From: JADJTT01 sp049306275
GTDB taxonomy: Bacteria > Bacteroidota > Bacteroidia > Chitinophagales > Saprospiraceae
NCBI GenBank assembly: GCA_049306275.1
Contig: JBAQQB010000219.1
Span: forward strand, 1-27,230
Direction of reading: 5' to 3'
Length of the DNA stretch: 27,230 nucleotides
Position 1 is the stretch's first letter. The number at the start of each line of letters is the position of its first letter. The notes below the pieces were generated by a model. That model did not search any database. It was not told the DNA's origin and saw nothing but the letters and a program-made list of their open reading frames with translations. Below, piece by piece: positions 8,422 through 15,684 of this stretch. Position numbers and translations under genes: made by a program.

Positions 8422-11403
8422 TTAGAATTTGATGCTCAGGGAAGCCAGGAAGGTCCTTGCGGTCGGGTACGGGGTGTATTCGATGCCGAACGACGGGATA
8501 CCCTGGATTTCCTTGTTGGTGTTCACCACGGGGTCGAAGCCGGAATAGCCCGTGAAGAGCAGCAGGTTCTGACCGGTTACAGCCAGGCGGGCGCCCTTGA
8601 GGATACCGGGGAGGGTGGTGAAGGTATAGCCCAGGGTTACGTTCGACAGGCGGAGGTGGTCGCCATCTTCCAGGTAGCGGGTGGAGGCGGGGTAGGAGTT
8701 GTTGATGCTTTCTCCGTTGCCCACCAGGCCGGCGGTCACGTTCCGGCCGTTGGCGAGGTTACCTTTCACGAAAACGGCGTTGGCGGTGTTGTTGTAAACC
8801 TGGTAGCCGAAAGCCCCGCTGAGGTTGGCCAGCAGGTCGAAGTTACCGATCTTCAGGTCGGTACCGATACCGAGGAGGAAGTCGGGCAGCGGATCGCCTA
8901 CGAACTGCTTGACGGAAGAAACGGTAGCGATGAGGGTGGTACCGCCTGTGAGGGGATCTTCGTACTCGGAAAGGCCTTCGGCGTTGACGCCAACCCAAAC
9001 GGGCAGGTAGTAGGCAAACAGGGGCTGTCCGTCGGCAATGCGCTGGGAGAAGGCGCCGGTAAGGCCCTGGCCGTTGATGGCGCCCGTGTTAATGGCGGTA
9101 CCGAAGCCGGATACCTCGTTGGTGAGGTAGGTACCGTTGAGGTTAAGCCCCCAACTCAGGCTGCGCTTCTCGACGAGGGAGAAGTTCAGCCCCAACTCAA
9201 GACCGGTATTGGTGATCGTACCGTCTACGTTGCGGTAAATACGGCTGTCCACGTTCGGGTTGGGCTGAGCCAGGGGTACGAACAGGATGAGGTCGTTGGT
9301 CTGCTTCTGGAAGTAGTCGATCGTACCGGAGATGCGGTAGTCGAGGATCGCGAAGTCGATACCGGCGTTCAGCTGGGTACTGGATTCCCAGCGCAGGTCC
9401 GGACTCGGATTGTTCCGCTGGGTCAGGTTGCCGTTGGAGTATTGGTAGTATTCCTGGGCGGCGCCGGCGGGAAACTCCTGGTTGCCGGTCACACCCCAGC
9501 CGAGGCGGAGGCGCAGGTTGTCGAAGGCTGCCGGTGCGAAGCCCTCGTTGTGGATGTTCCAGGCGGCGGCGAAGGACGGGAAGATACCGTACTTGTTGTT
9601 CTCACCGAATTTGCTGGAACCATCGGCGCGCACCGTGGCAGTGATCAGGTATTTCTCATTGATATTGAAGATACCACGTGCAAAGTAAGATTGAAGCTCA
9701 ACATCCGGATCGTAGAAGGATTCAACCCGCTGGTTGGTATTGGTTGCCGATTGGAGAATGTCGGTATAGTCCCCTGGGAAATCCTTCGCCAGGTCGGTGA
9801 CGATGATGCTGGTGCCGCGGTTGGTGTACCTGAGGTATTCATAACCACCCAGCAGGTTCACAGAGAAACCGGAGGTGATATTGGTCTGGTAGTTCAGGGT
9901 GTGGGTGATCTGGGTGCTTCCCAGTTGGTTGTTACCCACGCGGGCCTGTCCCCTGTTTCTGATGTTGTTGAAGTTCAGATTAGGGTTGGCGAAGAACCTT
10001 CTTTCCCCCCTGGCGTTGTCGACGCTCAGGTTGAATTTGTAATCCAGGCCTTTCACGAGCCGCAGGGTTGCGCCCAGGTTGCCCAGGATGCGGGTGATGG
10101 TCGTACGGTCGCGGATGTATTCGCTCATGGCCAGCGGGTTGCGGGCCTCGAGGATGTCCTGATCAAAGGTGCCGTCTTTCTTGACCATCAACTTGGTGGG
10201 GTTCCACTGCAACGCGGCGCCGATCAGCGATCCTTCAAAACCGGCATCGTCCGAGATGGGAGCGTCTTCCTGCTGCAGATTGGAGGCCGTGAGGCCGATA
10301 TCAATGGTCAGGCGGTCGTTTTTCAGGGCCTTGAACGAAGATTTGAGGCTACCGTTGTACTTGGTCAGGCCGGAGTTTTGAATGATACCCGACTGATCGA
10401 AGAGGCTACCGGAAATGCGGTAGTTGTATTTGTCGCCGCCGCCGTTGATGCTCAGCGCGTGCGAGTTGGTGTAGCCCGTTTGAAGGATCTCGTCGAGCGC
10501 GTCCACGTTCTCCCCAAAGTCATTGTTGTCGGAAAGGCCTTCCGTCTGGAGGGCTGCGCGGTACTCATCGCCCGTCAGGTAATCGGGCCTTTTCAGGATG
10601 GAACTCACCCCCTGCTGGGTGCTGTACTCAATGGTGGGCTTGCCGCTCTGTCCTTTCTTGGTGGTAATGAGGACCACTCCGTTGGCGCCGCGGGAGCCAT
10701 AGATAGCCGTAGCAGAGGCGTCCTTGAGCACTTCGATCGATGCGATTTCATTCGGATCGATAAATGCAAAGGGGTTGGAGCCCTGGGAACGGCCGAGGTC
10801 AGAAACGTCGCCGCCCGGCTCCACGCTCCGGTTATCCAGCTGGATACCGTCGATCACGATCAGCGGGTCGTTGCCCGAACGGATCGAAGAAGTACCGCGG
10901 ATATTGATCTTGGTCGCCGCGCCCGGAGCGCCGCTGTTGCCCACGATCTGCACACCGGCAGTACGGCCTTCCAGCAATTGCTGGGGAGCTATGATGGCGC
11001 CCCTGTTAAAACTCTCCTCCCCTACCTTGGCGACAGAGCCCGTCAGGTCACCCTTTTTCACGGTACCGTAACCGATTACCACTACCTCGTCGAGCAAAGC
11101 GCCCACGGAAAGCGATACGTCAATCACGTTCGAAGCGCCTATCGTCACATCCTGGGAGCTGTACCCTGTATACGAAAACACCAGGACCTCAGAGCCCTGC
11201 GGAACCTGAAGGGAATAACTCCCGTCAAAATCCGTGATCGTACCGGTACTGGTACCTTTTACCAGGATATTGGCGCCGATAAGCGGCTCCTTGCTTTCCG
11301 CATCTGTTACCGTCCCGGTAATGGTCCTTTGCCCGAATGCCGTGATGCCCACAGACATCAGGACCAGCAGCAACAGATGGACTTTGGTCAAATTCAGTTT
11401 CAT
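8422..11403 (-). CDS. susC-like: SusC/RagA-family TonB-dependent transporter (993 aa)
   Basis: Outer-membrane TonB-dependent channel importing ligands delivered by SusD. Signal peptide at residues 1-25 (ends AFGQ). A carboxypeptidase-regulatory-like domain follows at about 27-100 (ITGTVTDAESKEPLIGANI...). The TonB-box region is LDEVVVIGYGTVKKGDLTGSV at about 104-124. The plug spans about 130-255, with INIRGTSSIRSGNDPLIVIDG and IEVLKDASATAIYGSRGANGV. The rest is the 22-strand-type barrel, ending in an aromatic residue (SIKF) as expected for outer-membrane insertion. Length is typical. First gene of the susCD unit; the 215-bp A+T-rich upstream gap should hold the promoter. Substrate unknown. 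Confidence 0.97.
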   Translation of the reverse strand: MKLNLTKVHLLLLVLMSVGITAFGQRTITGTVTDAESKEPLIGANILVKGTSTGTITDFDGSYSLQVPQGSEVLVFSYTGYSSQDVTIGASNVIDVSLSVGALLDEVVVIGYGTVKKGDLTGSVAKVGEESFNRGAIIAPQQLLEGRTAGVQIVGNSGAPGAATKINIRGTSSIRSGNDPLIVIDGIQLDNRSVEPGGDVSDLGRSQGSNPFAFIDPNEIASIEVLKDASATAIYGSRGANGVVLITTKKGQSGKPTIEYSTQQGVSSILKRPDYLTGDEYRAALQTEGLSDNNDFGENVDALDEILQTGYTNSHALSINGGGDKYNYRISGSLFDQSGIIQNSGLTKYNGSLKSSFKALKNDRLTIDIGLTASNLQQEDAPISDDAGFEGSLIGAALQWNPTKLMVKKDGTFDQDILEARNPLAMSEYIRDRTTITRILGNLGATLRLVKGLDYKFNLSVDNARGERRFFANPNLNFNNIRNRGQARVGNNQLGSTQITHTLNYQTNITSGFSVNLLGGYEYLRYTNRGTSIIVTDLAKDFPGDYTDILQSATNTNQRVESFYDPDVELQSYFARGIFNINEKYLITATVRADGSSKFGENNKYGIFPSFAAAWNIHNEGFAPAAFDNLRLRLGWGVTGNQEFPAGAAQEYYQYSNGNLTQRNNPSPDLRWESSTQLNAGIDFAILDYRISGTIDYFQKQTNDLILFVPLAQPNPNVDSRIYRNVDGTITNTGLELGLNFSLVEKRSLSWGLNLNGTYLTNEVSGFGTAINTGAINGQGLTGAFSQRIADGQPLFAYYLPVWVGVNAEGLSEYEDPLTGGTTLIATVSSVKQFVGDPLPDFLLGIGTDLKIGNFDLLANLSGAFGYQVYNNTANAVFVKGNLANGRNVTAGLVGNGESINNSYPASTRYLEDGDHLRLSNVTLGYTFTTLPGILKGARLAVTGQNLLLFTGYSGFDPVVNTNKEIQGIPSFGIEYTPYPTARTFLASLSIKF

Positions 11404-11452
11404 GCGATAGTTGGTTTAAAAAGTGAGCGTAAAACTTGCCTCAATTGTTAAA

Positions 11453-11460
11453 TAAAGGTA
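11453..11460 (-). promoter_or_regulatory. Possible -7 element of susC promoter
   Basis: On the minus strand TACCTTTA matches the Bacteroidota -7 consensus TAnnTTTG at all fixed positions but the last. It lies about 50 bp before the susC ATG, with a T-run (GTTTTT) about 20 bp further upstream where the -33 TTTG would be. The whole 11404-11618 gap is strongly A+T rich, so a chance match is quite possible. Confidence 0.28.
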
Positions 11461-11579
11461 AATAAGACACTAACTTATAAAAACCCTGCAATATTCTCTG
11501 AAAATTTCTTTATAATTTTTTAAAAAAACATAAAAATGGAATAAAATTCCGCCAATTTTGTCATTCGCAATAAATCAAT

Positions 11580-11606
11580 CGAAGTGATTTTAAAATCTGT
11601 ACTTCG
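11580..11606. other. Interrupted palindrome between MFS gene and susC
   Basis: CGAAGT (11580-11585) and ACTTCG (11601-11606) flank the perfect 12-bp palindrome GATTTTAAAATC (11586-11597), with a 3-nt asymmetry on one side. It begins 12 bp past the end of the MFS gene on the minus strand and lies about 180 bp upstream of susC. No T-run follows, so it is a weak terminator candidate; an operator is equally possible. Confidence 0.35.
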
Positions 11607-11618
11607 GTAAAGCCAAAA

Positions 11619-12842
11619 TTATTCATACTCGCTCTTTTCGACCTGGCGCAAGCGCTCCCCGGTGGGTTGCTTCAGCCAGTTGTACAAAGCTCCGGCAAAG
11701 AGCAGGGCTGCGAATACCGTTGCCAGCATGAAGCCATATAGCGCATTTTTCCCGAAAGCATCGCTCACCGCCGCCATGGCCAGCGGCCCCAAAGCGGCGC
11801 CGGCTGCCGTGAAGAACAGGATTATGCCCGCCACCGAGCCGTGCTGGTTTTTGGGAAAACAACTGATGCCCTTGGAGTTGATGGTGGGATAGATCACCGA
11901 CATAAATATCCCCGTCAGCGGCAGGGCGATCACCCGGAGACCCGGACCGCCGAAGATGCTTGCCGCAAAACACAACAAAATAGCCAGGCTGAACACCGCC
12001 AGCACCGCAGTCCAGTCAAATCGCGACATCACCCATTCTCCCAGAAAACGTCCACCGGCGCGGAAGATGAAGAAAATGGTCAGGGCATACACCGCCCAAA
12101 ACTGGAAACTGCCCTCATACCCTTCGATCAGGGTCGGCATCCACACGTAAATAGCCGCTTCGGTGGCTACGTAAAGAAAAGCCGCCACCGAAAACCCCAA
12201 CGCATAAGGGTCTTTCAACATGCCAAAGGTGCGCTTCAGGTTGACGGGTTCCCCGGCCTGGTGCATCGTCTCGGGGTATTTGGCTGCCAGGGCCATTGCG
12301 ATCAACACTACGCAGAGCGTGGCGGCGATGACGTAGAGCCATTTCCAGGCCATCCCCTGCTCCAGCAGGTAGGTAACGATAAACGGCCCCAGAATGGCCC
12401 CCACGCCAAAGAACCCCTCCACGTAATTCATGGTCGAAGTGTGCTCTTTGGTAGAGGCCGAAATATCGCCGATCAGCGCCAGGGCGCCTGTTTTGAATAT
12501 GCCGATCGCCATGCCGGATATCATCAGCAGGCCCGCAAAGAAAGCGAAGGTATGCCCCACGATAAACAAAAACGAGCTCGCCACGAAAATGGAAAGTCCC
12601 AGAATGATCGTCTTCTTCCGCCCAAACCGGTCGGCCAAAAAGCCCAGGAACATGCCTGCCAGCGCAATGGCAACCATAGGGCCGTAATGCAAAAGACCTG
12701 CCGCAGTCATGCTCAGGTCGAATTGTTTCATCACTTCAGGAATGATCTTGCCCACCGCGTCGGTCGTCATGGCAAACATGAGGAACATCATGAAGGTGAG
12801 CCACTTGATGATGCGGATGTTTCGCTTCTCTGCCTGGTCCAT
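11619..12842 (-). CDS. Major facilitator superfamily transporter (407 aa)
   Basis: Inner-membrane secondary transporter with about 12 hydrophobic spans. The MFS motif A between TM2 and TM3 is clear (GFLADRFGRKKTI, residues 67-79). TM1 carries an acidic residue (TTDAVGKIIPEV, Asp28), and the second half has NQHGSVAGIILFFTAAGAALGPL. General appearance is of a sugar or small organic acid porter, but the substrate cannot be assigned. It begins 82 bp after the end of the four-gene TonB receptor/DUF4249 cassette on the same strand, so it may be its distal gene or have a promoter of its own. No Shine-Dalgarno sequence precedes the ATG, usual in this phylum. Confidence 0.92.
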   Translation of the reverse strand: MDQAEKRNIRIIKWLTFMMFLMFAMTTDAVGKIIPEVMKQFDLSMTAAGLLHYGPMVAIALAGMFLGFLADRFGRKKTIILGLSIFVASSFLFIVGHTFAFFAGLLMISGMAIGIFKTGALALIGDISASTKEHTSTMNYVEGFFGVGAILGPFIVTYLLEQGMAWKWLYVIAATLCVVLIAMALAAKYPETMHQAGEPVNLKRTFGMLKDPYALGFSVAAFLYVATEAAIYVWMPTLIEGYEGSFQFWAVYALTIFFIFRAGGRFLGEWVMSRFDWTAVLAVFSLAILLCFAASIFGGPGLRVIALPLTGIFMSVIYPTINSKGISCFPKNQHGSVAGIILFFTAAGAALGPLAMAAVSDAFGKNALYGFMLATVFAALLFAGALYNWLKQPTGERLRQVEKSEYE

Positions 12843-12923
12843 TGGTTTTGGTTTTGTTTGGAATAAATGACGAAAATGAAAGATAAAAGTACATTCCTTT
12901 CTCTCAAAATTCTTTTTCCTCCC

Positions 12924-14525
12924 TTACTCCTTCCCCACGAAAAATGGCGTTTCCCAATACACCTCCTCGCCCTGCTCATCCCAGCCCCGCACGAGAAGCT
13001 GGTATTCCGATTCATGATCGGAGGTGTAAAATTCGATCTGCTCCGCATTCGTCCCCAATTTGACCTGAGGATTCCAGTAAAGCACCGTGCGGAAATCAGG
13101 AATCCGGCGCCCACCGGATCCGGGCGTTGCCGCGGAAAACACAAGGGGCGCTTCCCTCGTCTGATAATTCAAAAAAACTGTCGATGACGGAAAATTCAGC
13201 CCCGCAAAATCTGAGGTGCCGGTCGTGATCGAAATGAGGGAGGAAATACTGTGCGAGCCCAGCAGGTAGGGCTCGTTAATCACCTCGATCCGGGTGACGA
13301 GCGCCGGATTGACCTGCATCAGTGCGTCCAGGTCGAACACCGGCACATTGTCGATCAACACCAGTGGCGAAGGATCAAACCCGGTCTCCTCCCGGTCGAG
13401 CACCCACAACTGGAACCGGCGGTTTTTCTTCCTGACGCTCACATAGGGCACTATTTCTGAAAAGACGTCTTCCATAGCAGGCAGCGCAACATAGTCTTTC
13501 AACACTACGGAGGCGGCCGGACGGCCAAACCATTCGCCAACAGGCGCGGGCAACAGCGCGCTGTCGGTTTGTACCTGCAGGTATTTCCGCTCCATTTGGC
13601 TGTTGATGTACATTTCTTCAAATAGCTGCCGGAGCGTGGTGTCGGGCGCAAGCTCCACCACCGGAAAAGCCGCATAACGGTCTGAAAAGTCGGCGTGGAT
13701 GCGCACCCTGGCGCCCAACTCCGCCGATACCGCAATTTTCTGCATCCCGGTGAGGTGGTTGAGCGGGAAAACGAAAACGCCGTTTTCATCCGTCTGGTAC
13801 ACGTGCAGTTGCTGTCCGCCGGCGCCGATGGCAGAGACATATACCCAGCCCCCTTTCACTGGCGTCCCGCTTGCGCTGTCTTCCAATACGCCCGACAAAC
13901 TGACATCGCGGATATCAGGCAGCAAGGCCGGACTGATATCGCCATCCGGCATGGACTGGGGCAGGCCCGCGAAATGAAGTGGCCGGTTGCCCCGCACAGC
14001 CCCCTTCTTGACCACCTCCACCACCGCGTCGAGCGCCTTCGGACTGCTGATGGAAAATACGACTTTTTCACGGGGGGCGTAGTGGTCCTTCAGCCCCATT
14101 ACTTCGAGTTCGCAGGCTTTCAGTTCCTTAGCCGGCCCCCGCCAGACCTGCATCGGATTGGGAAGCGGCGTGGCCGGATTGAGGATGGTCAGCGGAAGGG
14201 TGAAATAGTATTCCGGCGCAAAATTGCGCTGCCAGTTGGTGTAAGCCCTCAGTTGGTAGTTTTTCCCCGCCAATCCTTCAGGAATGCGGATGGCGCCGGC
14301 GGCCCTTCCGTTTTCAATGGGCAGCTTGGCCCTCGCAAAGGACGCTCTGCCGTCAACCAGCTCCACCAGCAGAATCCTGCTCAGGCCCGCATCAGCAGAA
14401 CAGGAGGCGCTGAGCCAGATCATGTCGCCTGCAAAGTAAATATCGCGGTCGGCGAACAGGGATATCCGTTCCTGGGCAAGGGCTCCGAGGGGAAAAAGCA
14501 CAGCGAAGATCAGTATCCGGCCCAT
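12924..14525 (-). CDS. Secreted MG2-like protein with TonB-plug-like C-terminal segment, no barrel (533 aa)
   Basis: The open frame extends about 80 codons upstream, but the ATG at 14525 begins a clean signal peptide (MGRILIFAVLFPLGALAQ) one base after the DUF4249 stop, so that start is used. Residues 19-115 (LFADRDIYFAGDMIWLSASC...) resemble the MG2 macroglobulin domain seen in large exported Bacteroidota proteins. Residues about 207-275 (LSGVLEDSASGTPVKGGWVYVSA) resemble a carboxypeptidase-regulatory-like beta-sandwich. Residues about 387-437 (LVLIDNVPVFDLDALMQVNPALVTRIEVI...) resemble the heart of a TonB receptor plug. No beta-barrel follows. Last gene of the coupled cassette. Probably periplasmic or surface-linked and working with the receptor; the function is not established. 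Confidence 0.85.
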   Translation of the reverse strand: MGRILIFAVLFPLGALAQERISLFADRDIYFAGDMIWLSASCSADAGLSRILLVELVDGRASFARAKLPIENGRAAGAIRIPEGLAGKNYQLRAYTNWQRNFAPEYYFTLPLTILNPATPLPNPMQVWRGPAKELKACELEVMGLKDHYAPREKVVFSISSPKALDAVVEVVKKGAVRGNRPLHFAGLPQSMPDGDISPALLPDIRDVSLSGVLEDSASGTPVKGGWVYVSAIGAGGQQLHVYQTDENGVFVFPLNHLTGMQKIAVSAELGARVRIHADFSDRYAAFPVVELAPDTTLRQLFEEMYINSQMERKYLQVQTDSALLPAPVGEWFGRPAASVVLKDYVALPAMEDVFSEIVPYVSVRKKNRRFQLWVLDREETGFDPSPLVLIDNVPVFDLDALMQVNPALVTRIEVINEPYLLGSHSISSLISITTGTSDFAGLNFPSSTVFLNYQTREAPLVFSAATPGSGGRRIPDFRTVLYWNPQVKLGTNAEQIEFYTSDHESEYQLLVRGWDEQGEEVYWETPFFVGKE

Positions 14526-14526
14526 A

Positions 14527-15684
14527 TCAATCGATCCAAAATCCGGGTTTTTCAATAGTTGCTTTTTTTTGCCTGCAATCGGCACAGACCTGGTCTGGCA
14601 CCCCCATGGGACCGCCGTCGGGCGACTGCCCCAGGTAAATGGGCCAGGTGGAGGGCCGCGTTCGGGAAAGGCCGAGCATTTCATAAATTTCCGGCTCGCC
14701 GATGGTACAAACACCAAAATGGAATTCAACGCCCGGCGGTCGCTCCACGAATAGCCGGCGCTCCGCATAACCGGCTGCCATGAAATACCCCAGCACCGCT
14801 TCCTCCGGATCGCCGACGTTGGAAATATTGCCCCTTATCTGAAAAGGCTGTGTGGTGTAGAGCGCGCCCAGCCCGGTGTTTTGCCGCTTGATATGGCTCC
14901 AGAACGCAAAAGCCTCCTTGCCGACTACATACTGTTCAACAAGCAGGCTGTATTTCAAAAAGAGTTTCCTTCCTTCGGTATCGACAAAATGAAGCGGATA
15001 ACGGCGAACCTGCGGGGTTTCGAGTCTTTCCGCATCCAGAACAAAAATGTCTTTGACATCGCTGGTCTTATAGCAGGTAAACAGCGAATCGGGCTTCGGA
15101 AAAGGCAGGAGTTGCCCCGCATAGTAGTATGGGATCAGCAGGTCGGAGTTGAATTTGTAAGTTTCCGTCAACTTCCAAAGGAAATACTTGCTTTCCTGAT
15201 GCTGCACCGAGGCGTCGAGGTAAAACTGGTACCCCCTTAGCGGGTAGGTGTATGCCGGGTCAGTCCGGCTGTCTACTTCCGCATAGACCGAGTCGATGGC
15301 CTCCGGCTGCGGGATTTCTTCATACGCTGACTCATATTCCCGGCCGTCGGGCAAAAGGATCGCGATCTTGTACTTTTTCCCCGCCTCTCCCTGTATGCCC
15401 CAGGCGCTTGTGGCGTAGGTACCGGGCTCTGTTTCCGTCAGCGTTTCGGCTGGCCCGTCCTGCTCCGACAATACGACCGTGGCGCCTTTTACCGGTAGCG
15501 GGAATGGGTGTTCTATGGCGGTGGTGGATGACAGTTTTACGAAATAAGGCCCCGGCGCGTTGGTAATCGTTCCCTCCACCACCAGCAATTGGTCGCTGCC
15601 TTCCAGCTCCGGCGTGAAAGGGTCGGCGCAGTGGAGGGGCAGCAGCAGGACGAGGACCAGGAAAGCGATGGCTTCATTCTTCAT
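14527..15684 (-). CDS. DUF4249-family outer membrane lipoprotein (385 aa)
   Basis: The start at 15684 is chosen over the longer open frame because it begins a lipoprotein signal (MKNEAIAFLVLVLLLPLHC, Cys19) and overlaps the receptor stop by 11 bp. The body matches the DUF4249 pattern: CADPFTPELEGSDQLLVVEGTITNAPGPY, then YESAYEEIPQPEAIDSVY, and a C-terminal VCADCRQK cysteine pair. In Bacteroidota DUF4249 genes are usually next to a TonB-dependent receptor with a carboxypeptidase-regulatory domain, as here, and are thought of as its lipoprotein partner. The ligand is unknown. The next gene begins one base after its stop. Confidence 0.92.
   Translation of the reverse strand: MKNEAIAFLVLVLLLPLHCADPFTPELEGSDQLLVVEGTITNAPGPYFVKLSSTTAIEHPFPLPVKGATVVLSEQDGPAETLTETEPGTYATSAWGIQGEAGKKYKIAILLPDGREYESAYEEIPQPEAIDSVYAEVDSRTDPAYTYPLRGYQFYLDASVQHQESKYFLWKLTETYKFNSDLLIPYYYAGQLLPFPKPDSLFTCYKTSDVKDIFVLDAERLETPQVRRYPLHFVDTEGRKLFLKYSLLVEQYVVGKEAFAFWSHIKRQNTGLGALYTTQPFQIRGNISNVGDPEEAVLGYFMAAGYAERRLFVERPPGVEFHFGVCTIGEPEIYEMLGLSRTRPSTWPIYLGQSPDGGPMGVPDQVCADCRQKKATIEKPGFWID

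Noticed and set aside
8284..11451. A 1,055-codon open frame on the plus strand across susC
   Set aside because: It runs antisense to an unmistakable SusC gene, its translation has no recognisable domain, and its composition (Val/Gly/Glu/Ala rich) is that of an antisense shadow of a G+C-rich gene.
11841..12866. Plus-strand open frame of 341 codons opposite the MFS gene
   Set aside because: The translation is rich in His, Gln and Arg with no hydrophobic or domain pattern; the opposite strand is a clear 12-span transporter.
14526..14768. N-terminal extension of the MG2/plug protein
   Set aside because: The extra 81 residues lie inside the DUF4249 gene in another frame, and a proper signal peptide begins at 14525.
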